Source: Microbacteriaceae bacterium MWH-Ta3
GTDB lineage: Bacteria; Actinomycetota; Actinomycetes; Actinomycetales; Microbacteriaceae
Assembly: GCA_003053925.1 (NCBI GenBank)
Contig: QBKD01000001.1
Span: 310,001 to 374,000 of the forward strand
DNA length: 64,000 nucleotides
Direction of reading: 5' to 3'
Shown: piece by piece, positions 1-8,819 of the stretch
Layout of the letters: the number at the start of each line of letters is the position of its first letter
Numbering within the stretch: position 1 is the stretch's first letter
Notes under the pieces: model-generated
What the model was told of the DNA's origin: nothing
Database searches by the model: none
What the model saw: only the letters and a program-made list of their open reading frames with translations
Made by a program: the position numbers and the translations under genes

Positions 1-149
1 TGGACAAAGAAGTACGCGACCTCAGCCTGGGCAAATTCCCCGAACCCGAGGCACTGGTTGCGGGATCCGCCGATGCGCTGGACGAAATCCAGATCAATTT
101 CGAGGATGAGGGTTCGGAGTCCACAATGGACTCTGATGGCACTCGCTAA
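1..149 (+). CDS. C-terminal end of an unidentified protein (5' truncated by window edge)
   Basis: Only the last 48 codons are inside the window, read from base 3 to a TAA at 147-149. The tail is acidic (many Asp and Glu, for example FEDEGSES) and has no recognisable domain, so no function is proposed. The stop lies inside the start region of the following transporter gene, with a 14-base overlap in a different frame, which suggests that the two are translationally coupled and in one operon. The reading frame is open through the whole stretch, but the evidence is limited to frame and context. Confidence 0.55.
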   Translation, partial: DKEVRDLSLGKFPEPEALVAGSADALDEIQINFEDEGSESTMDSDGTR

Positions 150-1362
150 AAACCGGTCCGACTGGGCTGATGGAATCATCGCCCTGCTGGGTGTCATTTT
201 TGTCGCGCTCAGCATTCGGTCAGCCATCAGTGGCCTCAGCCCGATTTACGACATCGTTGATACCGATGTACCGCTGGATACGCTGGCTCGGAGCGTGCTG
301 GGGACTCTTCCTCCCGTGGGATTCGTACTGGGCGGACTTATCACCTCACGTCTTGCACGGCCCCTGGGCCTCGAACGCTTACTTATCGTTCTTGTAGTCC
401 TTATTCTTGCTGGGCACCTAATTCGCGGCATGGCGACAAGCTGGCAGATGATGGCCGCCGGTTCACTTCTGGCGTTGATTGGCAGCGGTATGGGAAATGT
501 CGCGTTGCCTCCCGTGATTAAGCGCTACTTCCCCACGCGCATCGGTCGCGTGTCGCCGATGTACACCGTGGCGATGTCGGTCACCTCACTCATCGCCCCG
601 TTGATCGCCGTTCCGGTGAGTGAAACGTGGGGCTGGCGAGTGTCGCTTGCGTCATGGGCGATTCTGCCCCTGATTGCCGTCATCCCATGGATCATCGAAC
701 TGCGCCGTGGCCACGAGGCGCACGTGGATTTGGACACGTCCCATGGACCGCGCATTCCCGTGGTGCGCTCGCGCACGGCATGGGCCATAGCCTTGACACT
801 CACCGTGTCGTCCATGACGGGCTACACGATGTTTGCGTGGATGCCGTCCATCGCCGTCGACAACGCGGGCCTGGATATGGCCGGCGGTGGGCTGCTGCTG
901 TCGATTTTCGCGGGGATCGGATTACCGTGGGCGCTGATTTCGCCCATTCTCGCCACACGCATGCGCAACATCGCTCCGCTCGTTGTCCTGGGGGTCGCAC
1001 TCACCGTGACTGGCGCACTCGGGTTCATTGTGGCTCCCACAGCCGCGCCGTATCTGTGGTCGATGATTCTGGGGTCCGGGCCATTGTTGTTCCCACTCGC
1101 ATTGGTGCTGATCAATTTGCGCACCGAATCCTCGCACGCCTCATTGCAACTGTCGGCATTCACTCAGTTTGTGGCGTACATCGGTGCAGCAATCGCCGCG
1201 CCTGTCATGGGCTGGACTCACGCGGTGAGCGGCGGCTGGACCGTCGGCTTGGTGGTGCTGGCCTGCTTCAGCTTGATCGCCCTTTGGTCAGCGTGGGTTC
1301 TGGGCAAGGGCAACACGATCGAGGCTGATTTGCGCGCGAGAAACGCAACCTCCGTCCACTGA
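136..1362 (+). CDS. MFS transporter, CynX/NimT-like
   Basis: A 408-residue integral membrane protein with about twelve hydrophobic segments, fitting the major facilitator superfamily. The stretch NVALPPVIKRYFPTRIG in the first half resembles the loop motif of the CynX/NimT (cyanate or nitroimidazole) subfamily; the substrate cannot be told from sequence. I chose the ATG at 136 (MALAKNRSDW) rather than the upstream ATG at 58, because the extension is arginine-rich, lacks family character and overlaps the preceding gene almost completely. The start overlaps the preceding stop by 14 bases. The next gene is a GntR regulator in the same direction, 168 bases downstream. Confidence 0.85.
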   Translation: MALAKNRSDWADGIIALLGVIFVALSIRSAISGLSPIYDIVDTDVPLDTLARSVLGTLPPVGFVLGGLITSRLARPLGLERLLIVLVVLILAGHLIRGMATSWQMMAAGSLLALIGSGMGNVALPPVIKRYFPTRIGRVSPMYTVAMSVTSLIAPLIAVPVSETWGWRVSLASWAILPLIAVIPWIIELRRGHEAHVDLDTSHGPRIPVVRSRTAWAIALTLTVSSMTGYTMFAWMPSIAVDNAGLDMAGGGLLLSIFAGIGLPWALISPILATRMRNIAPLVVLGVALTVTGALGFIVAPTAAPYLWSMILGSGPLLFPLALVLINLRTESSHASLQLSAFTQFVAYIGAAIAAPVMGWTHAVSGGWTVGLVVLACFSLIALWSAWVLGKGNTIEADLRARNATSVH

Positions 1363-1448
1363 CACGCTCGCGCGTCGTACGGACTTTTCGCGTCGTGCGA
1401 TTGCCGCAAAACGCTCCGCAGTAATTCCCCGTCGCCCCGCCGCGATAT

Positions 1449-1466
1449 CGTTGTGCTATCACAACG
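1449..1466. promoter_or_regulatory. Perfect inverted repeat upstream of gntR gene
   Basis: CGTTGTG and CACAACG are 7-base arms around CTAT. The centre is about 74 bases upstream of the GntR regulator start. It could be an operator for autoregulation, because GntR proteins bind palindromes, or a weak terminator of the transporter gene. There is no T-tract, which favours an operator. A second short repeat, GTGGG/CCCAC, lies near 1490-1508. Confidence 0.35.
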
Positions 1467-1518
1467 CGGCACTCGGTGTCGCAAACGTGTGGGCTGATTT
1501 TTACCCACTTAACTCTGA

Positions 1519-1524
1519 TAAGGT
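1519..1524 (+). promoter_or_regulatory. -10 box TAAGGT, leaderless promoter of gntR-family gene
   Basis: TAAGGT ends 6 bases before the ATG at 1531, so transcription would start at or next to the A of the start codon. No convincing -35 box is visible. AAGG could also act as a ribosome binding site, but its spacing is equally explained by the leaderless pattern seen repeatedly in this window. Confidence 0.5.
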
Positions 1525-1530
1525 GACGAC

Positions 1531-2217
1531 ATGTCGGCGATCCAACCCCCAGCAAGCTCGACTCCCATCGAGCTTCTCGCCGACTACTGCTACGGCATTA
1601 TTTCGCGGCAGATTCGAGAGGGAATACTCGCGCCCGGGGCACGCATCAACATCGAAAAACTCGCGCGTGAACTGGACGTGTCCCCGACCCCGTTGCGCGA
1701 AAGCCTGCCCCGCCTCGAAGCCGACGGTTTTGTGATCAAGAATGCCAATCGCGGCTATTCGGTGTCGCCGTTGTTGAATTCGACAGGCTATCGCAACGCT
1801 TTCCACATGCGACTGTTACTCGAACCCGAAGCTGCACGCCTGGCCGCCGAACACTGCACAACCGACGGTCTTGCCGCACTGCAGTCGGCAATCACCGTAT
1901 TCGTCGAGGCGCAACGCCAGGTAGACCACAACGAACCTGTCAACCACAGCGCCCTTACCCATGCCGACGCCGTTTTTCATGACACCATCGGCGCGAACTG
2001 CGGCAATGAGCTCTTGGCCCACACGATTCGCCGCATGCGCGCGCACCTGCACTTGCACTCCTATCCGTTCGATGGCCCCGAAATCGCCCTCGTCGTGACA
2101 GAACACACCGCCATCGCGAGGGCGATTAGCACCGGCCACGGCGCTGCCGCATACGCGGCAATGGCTGCTCACATTGAATCGGCACGCGAGCGCATGCACG
2201 ATTTCTATCCGGCCTAG
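1531..2217 (+). CDS. GntR-family transcriptional regulator (FadR/FCD subfamily)
   Basis: A 228-residue DNA-binding regulator. Residues about 10-75 form a winged helix-turn-helix typical of GntR proteins (LARELDVSPTPLRESLPRLEADGFV), and the rest is an all-helical FCD ligand-binding domain (RLLLEPEAARLAAEH, then histidine-containing segments such as HADAVFHDTIG and TEHTAI). FCD regulators usually sense small organic acids or sugar acids, often through a metal held by histidines. The target is unknown. The upstream transporter in the same direction is a plausible regulated partner. The start codon is ATG 1531, with a -10-like box 6 bases before it. Confidence 0.88.
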   Translation: MSAIQPPASSTPIELLADYCYGIISRQIREGILAPGARINIEKLARELDVSPTPLRESLPRLEADGFVIKNANRGYSVSPLLNSTGYRNAFHMRLLLEPEAARLAAEHCTTDGLAALQSAITVFVEAQRQVDHNEPVNHSALTHADAVFHDTIGANCGNELLAHTIRRMRAHLHLHSYPFDGPEIALVVTEHTAIARAISTGHGAAAYAAMAAHIESARERMHDFYPA

Positions 2218-2262
2218 TCGGCTGCGAGGCGCCGGAAGGCCTTTTATGCGACTCTCGGGACG

Positions 2263-3240
2263 TTATTCGGACAACCAGCGCGACGCGAGGTAGTCCGACG
2301 ACACGCGGCGTACGGTGCCCGAGCGCGCGCGGAAAATAATGCTCTCGGTGCGCAACCACGCACCGTCACGGCGCACACCGCGAACCAAATCGCCATCCGT
2401 AACGCCGGTCGCCACGAAGAACGTGTTGTCGCTCGACACCAGTTCGTCGGCGCTGTATACGTAATCAAACTTCAGGCCCGCGGCCGCACCGTTCGTGCGC
2501 TCCTCGTCCGATTTCGGCATCAGTCGGCCCTGGATAAAACCGTCCAGCGCCTTGATCGCACATGTTGTGGCAACCCCCTCGGGGCTTCCGCCCACGCCGT
2601 AGGACATGTCGATGCGGCTGTCGCTGCGTGCGGCATTAATACCCGCCGCGACGTCGCCATCCAAAATCAGGCGTGTGTGCGCGCCGGCCGTGCGAATCTC
2701 TTCGATGGCATCGGCATGACGGGGACGGTCGAGGATCGCCACACGAATTTCCGACACGGGCTTACCCTTGGCCTTCGCCAACTCGCGAATATTGTCCGTC
2801 AGCGACTGGCCCAAATCCAGAACACCCACGCCATCGGCGTTCGAGACCAGCTTTTCCATGTAGAAAACAGTCGAGGCATCAAGCATCGATCCGCGGTCAG
2901 ACACCGCCAGCATCGAAATCGCATTTCCGCGCCCGGCGGCCGTCAGGCTGGTGCCGTCGATCGGGTCTACTGCGATGTCACATTCGGGACCGTAACCGTT
3001 ACCCACAACCTCACCGTTGAACAACATCGGGGCGTTGTCTTTCTCGCCCTCACCGATGACAATCGTTCCCTGGAAATTGACCGTTCCGAGGAACTTACGC
3101 ATCGCATCAACGGCGGCGCCGTCAGCGGCGTTCTTATCGCCGCGACCAACATAGGGCATTGCGCGAATCGCGGCGGCCTCGGTTGCGCGCACTAGTTCCA
3201 GCGCCAAGTTGCGGTCGGGGTGGGAAAAAGGGGTCTCCAT
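2263..3240 (-). CDS. glpX: Class II fructose-1,6-bisphosphatase
   Basis: Hydrolyses fructose 1,6-bisphosphate to fructose 6-phosphate in gluconeogenesis, in the cytoplasm. The 325-residue product has the GlpX signature: an IGEGEKD metal-binding motif, then AVDPIDGTSLTA and GRGNAISM. The start is ATG 3240 (METPFSHPDRN), which has a clear GGAAGGA ribosome binding site; a longer frame extends 39 codons upstream but is cysteine-rich and unlike the family. It is divergent from fba, so the two opposing reactions at the fructose bisphosphate step share one 115-base intergenic region. In mycobacteria glpX is the main FBPase and lies close to fum, as here. Confidence 0.95.
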   Translation of the reverse strand: METPFSHPDRNLALELVRATEAAAIRAMPYVGRGDKNAADGAAVDAMRKFLGTVNFQGTIVIGEGEKDNAPMLFNGEVVGNGYGPECDIAVDPIDGTSLTAAGRGNAISMLAVSDRGSMLDASTVFYMEKLVSNADGVGVLDLGQSLTDNIRELAKAKGKPVSEIRVAILDRPRHADAIEEIRTAGAHTRLILDGDVAAGINAARSDSRIDMSYGVGGSPEGVATTCAIKALDGFIQGRLMPKSDEERTNGAAAGLKFDYVYSADELVSSDNTFFVATGVTDGDLVRGVRRDGAWLRTESIIFRARSGTVRRVSSDYLASRWLSE

Positions 3241-3314
3241 GGCATTCGTCCTTCCGGTTCGAACGCGCAGGTGGTGGTCCGCGCACTCACAGCCTAGCCC
3301 AGGCCCGACGTGGC

Positions 3315-3320
3315 TAGACT
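3315..3320 (+). promoter_or_regulatory. Putative -10 box TAGACT of fba
   Basis: TAGACT lies 35 bases before the fba ATG and would give a leader of roughly 29 bases carrying the AGGAG ribosome binding site. The same hexamer occurs before lacI, ispH, eno and the four-gene operon in this window. No good -35 is visible. Confidence 0.45.
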
Positions 3321-3355
3321 GGAGGCGACAAACGCACCCCACCACTAGGAGCATC

Positions 3356-4381
<1,026 letters not shown>

Positions 4382-4400
4382 TCCAGCGCTTCACACGCAA

Positions 4401-4443
4401 ACGACTGAGCGCCCCGCAGAGATTCTGCGGGGCGCTCAGTCGT
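4401..4443. terminator. Strong bidirectional hairpin terminator
   Basis: Arms 4401-4420 and 4424-4443 are perfect reverse complements (20 base pairs, loop GAT) and are GC-rich in the middle (GAGCGCCCCGCAGA). The hairpin sits between the convergent fba and Gfo/Idh/MocA genes and probably stops both. There is no T-tract, as is common for actinobacterial I-shaped terminators. Confidence 0.9.
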
Positions 4444-4449
4444 TAATAA

Positions 4450-5610
4450 CTACAACGACACCGGCGCCTCAGTGGTGGCCGAACGAAGGGCCGCATCCAC
4501 AACCCTCATCATGACCTCGGCAGTCTCGAAATTCGTGTCCATCGTCGATCCGGCATGGATAGTGCGAATGAACTCCTGAATCTCCGCGGTGAATGCTTCG
4601 GCGTAACCCGTTCCGACGCCGGCACCCGGCATAGCCGCAACATCGGTGAAATACGGATGCGCGGGGCCGGTAATGATGCGCCTTGCGCCATTGAAGGTCG
4701 CATCGACCACGCCGTCCTGGAATACGTGGAATTCTCCAGCCGACATTGAATCGAATGATGCAGAACCGCGCGTGCCGTGCACCTCGACACCCAAGGAATT
4801 TGGAATGCCATGGGCAATGCGACTGAGTTCCACGTGCGCGATCGCCCCGGATTCCAGTTGAAGTGTGAGCAGCGCCACGTCGTCATTCGTGACTGGACCG
4901 GTTTCAGCAGACGTTGACCCACCATGGCCAATCGCGCCGGCTGCTGGCAAGGGGCGCTCGGCGATGACCGTACGCACGGTGGCATTGGTTACCCGCGCTG
5001 TCGGCCCCGCAACGAAGTGAAGGGCGTCGATGGCATGAGCGCCAATATCCAGCAGTGCACCCGCGCCCGCTTGCTCGCCGGAGTATCGCCACGACAGTGC
5101 GCTCGCGGGGTTTGCCGCATAGTCCGCGTTGTACCACGCGCGTGCGGTGTGCAACTCGCCGATAAGTCCCGAATGCACCGCCTGAGCCAGCCCTGCGAGT
5201 CCGGGCAGACGTCGGAACGAGAATCCGACACCAGTGACCGCGTTCGATGCATCGGCAAGGCCGCGAAGATGAGTTGCTTCTGCGAGCGTGCGGCCAATTG
5301 GCTTTTCCGCAAAAACGTGCTTGCCCGAGGCCAAAACGCGGGGCAAAATGTCAGCGTGAAGGAAGTTGGGAAGTGCAACACTGATGATGTCGCAATCACT
5401 AGAGATGACGTCGTCCATGTTCCCGATTGCCTCCGCAAATCCATAACGCGTTGCCACGGTTCGCGCTAAATCAACATTGGGATCGGCAATGGCCCACAGT
5501 TCAACCTGCAGCTCTCCGGACCCCGCCATCGAGACGTTGCGATATCCAAAAGCATGGGCCTGGCCGGCCATGCCCGCGCCAATAACGGCGACTTTCAGTG
5601 TGCGTGTCAT
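4450..5610 (-). CDS. Gfo/Idh/MocA-family NAD(P)-dependent oxidoreductase
   Basis: A 386-residue dehydrogenase with an N-terminal Rossmann fold (VAVIGAGMAGQAHA, residues 7-20), the family motif AEKPIG near residue 100, and a C-terminal alpha/beta substrate domain (WRYSGEQAGAGALLDIGAHAIDAL). Family members oxidise sugars or inositols, using the Lys of EKP in catalysis. The ATG start overlaps the stop of the upstream isomerase gene as ATGA (5607-5610), so they form a two-gene operon. Together the pair suggests catabolism of a cyclitol or rare sugar. Expression is likely controlled by the divergent LacI regulator through the 6582-6645 operators. The exact substrate is unknown. Confidence 0.9.
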   Translation of the reverse strand: MTRTLKVAVIGAGMAGQAHAFGYRNVSMAGSGELQVELWAIADPNVDLARTVATRYGFAEAIGNMDDVISSDCDIISVALPNFLHADILPRVLASGKHVFAEKPIGRTLAEATHLRGLADASNAVTGVGFSFRRLPGLAGLAQAVHSGLIGELHTARAWYNADYAANPASALSWRYSGEQAGAGALLDIGAHAIDALHFVAGPTARVTNATVRTVIAERPLPAAGAIGHGGSTSAETGPVTNDDVALLTLQLESGAIAHVELSRIAHGIPNSLGVEVHGTRGSASFDSMSAGEFHVFQDGVVDATFNGARRIITGPAHPYFTDVAAMPGAGVGTGYAEAFTAEIQEFIRTIHAGSTMDTNFETAEVMMRVVDAALRSATTEAPVSL

Positions 5611-6548
5611 GCGTGTGATCCTTTGCTAAATGTGACGGGCACACCGCACGATGCGATGTACTCATGGGTGCGACGGGCAATCTGTAGCGGCAACGAGAAA
5701 TCACCGACGGGGTACATGTCCTGCTCGATTACGGCAAAAATTCCGGGATTTGCCTTCTGCGCCGCTGCCAAAATTTCGGCATAGCCAGGCACGCCATGAG
5801 GCGGTTCCACCATGACGCCGTCCGCAACCGCCTCGACAAACGACACATCATTCTTCAAGACGTGTGCCAGCAGAACGGGGTTTACCTGCTTCAAATGCAG
5901 GTATCCGATACGGTCGGGGTAGGTTTCAATAAGGCTCACCGAGTCGCCGAAATAGTAAGCGTAGTGACCCGTGTCCAAGCACAGGTTCATAAAATCTGAG
6001 TCGGTACCAGCAAGCAATCGACGAATCTCCATTTCAGATCCAACCGGCGATTCCGCGTGCGAATGGAATTGCTGGCGCAGGCCAAATTCGTTCCAGAGAC
6101 GACGACCCAATTCGTTATGAGTCCGGCACAGCGCATCCCATTCATCATCTGAGTAGGTGCGTGCCGATTCAACAGCACCCAACCCTGCGGCACCGCGTTG
6201 CCACATCTCTGGGATCACGATGAGGTGCTCGGCGCCAAGCGCCTGAATGAACTCGGCGATGCGCGCAAGTTCGGGCCATGCGCTCTCGAGTTCCGCTGCG
6301 CCTCGGTGCAATCCGGTGAACACCGTTCCCGCAGACACGGCAAGTTCGTGTTCGGTCAGTTTCGCCCGAATTGCATGCACGTCTGCGCCTAGATACCCGA
6401 ACGGGCCGAGCTCGGTCCACTGAAATCCCGCCTCTCGAATTTCACGCAGATATTGTTCGGGGCCAGGCTGAGCGGGATCGACCGCGTTCCATACACCCCA
6501 GGAATCTGGCGCAATGCCGATTCGTGGCCCAAATTCACCGGTTGACAT
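5607..6548 (-). CDS. Sugar phosphate isomerase/epimerase, TIM barrel (IolE/XylA-like)
   Basis: A 313-residue AP-endonuclease-2-type TIM barrel. It begins with IGIAPDSWGVWN, which strongly resembles the start of inosose dehydratase IolE. It carries the usual metal-binding acids and histidines (FHSHAESPVGS, LDTGHYAYYFGD, YLHLKQV). The likely reaction is dehydration or epimerisation of an inosose or ketosugar. It is the first gene of the two-gene operon with the dehydrogenase; ATG 6548 has AGGAG upstream. Operator half-sites like those of the LacI gene lie just upstream, so de-repression by the sugar substrate is the likely control. The IolE assignment is by resemblance only. Confidence 0.82.
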   Translation of the reverse strand: MSTGEFGPRIGIAPDSWGVWNAVDPAQPGPEQYLREIREAGFQWTELGPFGYLGADVHAIRAKLTEHELAVSAGTVFTGLHRGAAELESAWPELARIAEFIQALGAEHLIVIPEMWQRGAAGLGAVESARTYSDDEWDALCRTHNELGRRLWNEFGLRQQFHSHAESPVGSEMEIRRLLAGTDSDFMNLCLDTGHYAYYFGDSVSLIETYPDRIGYLHLKQVNPVLLAHVLKNDVSFVEAVADGVMVEPPHGVPGYAEILAAAQKANPGIFAVIEQDMYPVGDFSLPLQIARRTHEYIASCGVPVTFSKGSHA

Positions 6549-6581
6549 GAATTCTCCTGTTAGATCGAGAGCAATGCGGGG

Positions 6582-6598
6582 AAAGGAGCGCTCTCGAA
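6582..6598. promoter_or_regulatory. Imperfect LacI-type operator near the isomerase/dehydrogenase operon
   Basis: GGAGCGCTCTCGAA carries one full half of the 6624-6645 palindrome and an imperfect second half. A further half-site, TCGAGAGC, is at 6565-6572. Both lie 17-50 bases upstream of the isomerase start at 6548, so the same repressor could act in both directions, perhaps with looping. Confidence 0.6.
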
Positions 6599-6623
6599 CC
6601 CGGTTAGTGTTCGGTTTCCCGCG

Positions 6624-6645
6624 TTTTCGAGAGCGCTCTCGAAAA
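6624..6645. promoter_or_regulatory. Perfect 22-bp palindromic LacI operator
   Basis: A perfect palindrome with core CGAGAGCGCTCTCG flanked by four T and four A. The AGCGCT centre is typical of LacI-family operators in Actinobacteria. It covers the position expected for the -35 box of the lacI-type gene that follows, so the repressor should block its own promoter and, through the neighbouring sites, the divergent sugar operon. Confidence 0.85.
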
Positions 6646-6660
6646 GTGTATGTCCTTCGC

Positions 6661-6666
6661 TAGACT
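6661..6666 (+). promoter_or_regulatory. -10 box TAGACT, leaderless promoter of lacI-type gene
   Basis: TAGACT ends 6 bases before ATG 6673. This spacing puts the first transcribed base at the start codon, and is why I prefer ATG 6673 over the in-frame GTG at 6667, which would lie upstream of the transcription start. Confidence 0.6.
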
Positions 6667-6672
6667 GTGTCA

Positions 6673-7665
6673 ATGCGCACCATCACCATGGAGGAAATTG
6701 CCCGAGCGGCAGGCGTTTCTCGCTCGCATGTGTCGTTGGCTTATCGCAACGCTTACGGAATCAAACCCGAGGTGCGCGAACACATCTTGGCAGTCGGCAG
6801 ACAATTGGGGTATCGCCACAATCGCATTGCAGCGCAATTAGCAGGCGGCTCAACAGGAACAATCGGTGTGTACCTACAGGACCTGCACAACGACCTGTTC
6901 GCCGATATTTTTGACGGCTTGCGTGACGTCAGTGAACCTGCCGGTCGGCAACTCGTCCTGGCAATTGGTCACACCGACGGAAGCCGCGACGCGGCAGCTC
7001 TCGAGACGCTGCTCGAGAGTCGTGTTGAGGTAATCGTCGCAGCCGGCCTCATGATTTCGGATCGCGACGTGTTCACCGTTCTCGGTTCAACACCTTTGGT
7101 CAGCATTGCGCGCCACATTGACACAGCTGACTCGGTCGTTTCGGATAACGCCGTCGGCGCACACCTGGCGGTGAACCACCTCGTGGAACTGGGACATCGA
7201 AGAATTGCGTTTCTTGCCAATCCCCCGACCGATGGATACGGCGAGCGCCGTGCTGGATATCTCGCGACGATGCGCCAGCACGAATTGAACCCGCAGATCA
7301 TCGAGGGAAGCTATTCGCGCCGCGAATGCGCATCAATCATTGCCGCGATGTTACTGTCAGCGAACACTCCCACCGCAATATTCGCGCACAACGACCAAGC
7401 CGCGCTCGGTGCGATGGATGCAATCATCTCCGCGGGGCTCAAACCTGGCGTGGATATCTCGGTCGTCGGGTACGACAACACTGGTCAGAGCCAAAGCCCC
7501 TCGGCAGCTTTGACAACAATCGACATTCATGGCGTTGAATTGGGCCGAATGGCGGGTGAGTCGGTGCTGATTCGCCTCGGCAACCCGGAAGCTCCGCGAA
7601 CGTCACATCACGTCGAGCCAACTCTGGTAGTGCGCGCAACAACAGGACCGCCCGTTCGCGGCTAG
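6673..7665 (+). CDS. LacI-family transcriptional repressor
   Basis: A 330-residue regulator with an N-terminal helix-turn-helix ([20 protein letters not shown], then the hinge helix RIAAQLAGG) and a periplasmic-binding-protein-like sugar-binding domain ([22 protein letters not shown] to [10 protein letters not shown]). It most likely represses the divergent isomerase/dehydrogenase operon and itself through the palindromes at 6582-6645. The inducer is unknown; an inositol or keto-sugar would fit the operon. The ATG at 6673 is preferred to GTG 6667 because of the leaderless spacing. Its TAG stop shares a CTAG with the convergent ispH stop. Confidence 0.92.
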   Translation: MRTITMEEIARAAGVSRSHVSLAYRNAYGIKPEVREHILAVGRQLGYRHNRIAAQLAGGSTGTIGVYLQDLHNDLFADIFDGLRDVSEPAGRQLVLAIGHTDGSRDAAALETLLESRVEVIVAAGLMISDRDVFTVLGSTPLVSIARHIDTADSVVSDNAVGAHLAVNHLVELGHRRIAFLANPPTDGYGERRAGYLATMRQHELNPQIIEGSYSRRECASIIAAMLLSANTPTAIFAHNDQAALGAMDAIISAGLKPGVDISVVGYDNTGQSQSPSAALTTIDIHGVELGRMAGESVLIRLGNPEAPRTSHHVEPTLVVRATTGPPVRG

Positions 7666-8732
7666 GAGCGACGGCCGCCCAACGCGCGTTCGTCCTGCTC
7701 GCCGTTGGCGTTCGTGCGCAGTTCCTTCGGCAGGCTGAAGACCAGGTCTTCCGTCGTGGTTTGAACTGTCTCGACATCCACGTATCCGGCTTCGGCCAAA
7801 TCGGCGATGACTTCCTGCACGAGCATCTCGGGTACGCTGGCGCCGCTCGAAATTCCGATGGTGGCCACGCCCTCGAGCCATTCCTGCTTAATTTCGCTGG
7901 CGTAATCCACGCGGTATGCGGCCCGTGCGCCGTACTCGGCGGCAACCTCGACTAAACGCACCGAGTTCGAGGAATTCGCACTGCCGACGACAATCACGAG
8001 ATCGCATTCGGGCGCAATCTTCTTCATGGCCACCTGGCGATTTTGCGTGGCGTAGCAAATGTCGTCGCTGGGCGGATCCTGCAGGTGCGGGAACCGTGCA
8101 CGCAACCGGGCGACCGTCTCCATTGCCTCGTCGACCGACAGGGTGGTTTGCGACAACCAAATCAAGTTCTCGGTATCGGGCACCTCGACGGTATCGGCGG
8201 CGTCGGGGTCGTGCACGATCGTGGTTTGGTCGGGCGCATGACCGAACGTGCCCTCGACCTCTTCGTGACCAATGTGGCCGACCAACAGAATGTGGAAACC
8301 TTGACGCGAGAAGCGTTCCGCCTCGCGATGAACCTTGGTGACGAGCGGACAGGTGGCGTCGATCGACAAAAGATTACGGCTGGCGGCATCGGCCTTGACA
8401 GCGGGCGAAACCCCGTGCGCACTGAACACGAGGTGCGCACCCTCGGGCGCCTCGTCGACTTCGTTGATGAACACGGCACCGCGCTGTGTCAGATCACGCA
8501 CGACCTCGACGTTGTGCACGATTTCCTTGCGCACATAGACGGGCGAACCGTATTGGTCAAGGGCCTTTTCAACGGCGATGACCGCGCGGTCGACACCGGC
8601 GCAGTAACCACGAGGTGCAGCCAACACGATACGCTTCGGCCGGTCGACGGCCACCGCGGCAAGCGGAACGGTTCGGCGATGCGAGTGCGCCGGCGGGAAT
8701 ACGGCGGCGGATCCGTTACTGACCAAGTTCAC
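7662..8732 (-). CDS. ispH: 4-hydroxy-3-methylbut-2-enyl diphosphate reductase
   Basis: Last enzyme of the MEP isoprenoid pathway; it reduces HMBPP to IPP and DMAPP with a [4Fe-4S] cluster. The 356-residue protein has the three cluster cysteines in [16 protein letters not shown] and CYATQNRQ, the [11 protein letters not shown] segment with the catalytic glutamate, and [10 protein letters not shown]. About 30 residues precede the core, slightly longer than typical. The start is GTG 8732, with a TAGACT box 6 bases upstream that implies a leaderless message. The stop shares CTAG 7662-7665 with the LacI gene. ispE (51.2 kb) and the prenyl synthase (16.1 kb) belong to the same pathway. Confidence 0.95.
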   Translation of the reverse strand: MNLVSNGSAAVFPPAHSHRRTVPLAAVAVDRPKRIVLAAPRGYCAGVDRAVIAVEKALDQYGSPVYVRKEIVHNVEVVRDLTQRGAVFINEVDEAPEGAHLVFSAHGVSPAVKADAASRNLLSIDATCPLVTKVHREAERFSRQGFHILLVGHIGHEEVEGTFGHAPDQTTIVHDPDAADTVEVPDTENLIWLSQTTLSVDEAMETVARLRARFPHLQDPPSDDICYATQNRQVAMKKIAPECDLVIVVGSANSSNSVRLVEVAAEYGARAAYRVDYASEIKQEWLEGVATIGISSGASVPEMLVQEVIADLAEAGYVDVETVQTTTEDLVFSLPKELRTNANGEQDERALGGRRS

Positions 8733-8738
8733 GTGTCC

Positions 8739-8744
8739 AGTCTA
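8739..8744 (-). promoter_or_regulatory. -10 box TAGACT, leaderless promoter of ispH
   Basis: Read on the minus strand, TAGACT is followed by GGACAC and then the GTG start, a spacing of 6 bases. A weak -35 (TTTGGG) lies 17 bases further upstream at 8762-8767. Confidence 0.6.
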
Positions 8745-8772
8745 ACTTTGCCCAACACTCCCCCAAACGCAC

Positions 8773-8807
8773 ACAAGCCCCGCGCGCACAACGACGACGG
8801 GGCTTGT
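8773..8807 (-). terminator. Terminator downstream of sucrose phosphorylase
   Basis: ACAAGCCCCG (8773-8782) pairs with CGGGGCTTGT (8798-8807), a 10-bp stem with a 15-base loop. It lies directly after the stop of the minus-strand sucrose phosphorylase gene and before the ispH promoter, so it insulates ispH. Confidence 0.75.
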
Positions 8808-8819
8808 ATGGCACAACGA

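Noticed and set aside
58-135. ATG 58 as start of the MFS gene
   Set aside because: The added 26 residues are Arg/Ser-rich without membrane or family character and lie within the preceding gene; ATG 136 fits the family N-terminus.
6667-6672. GTG 6667 as start of the LacI-family gene
   Set aside because: It directly follows the -10 hexamer and would lie upstream of the expected transcription start; ATG 6673 fits the 6-base spacing.
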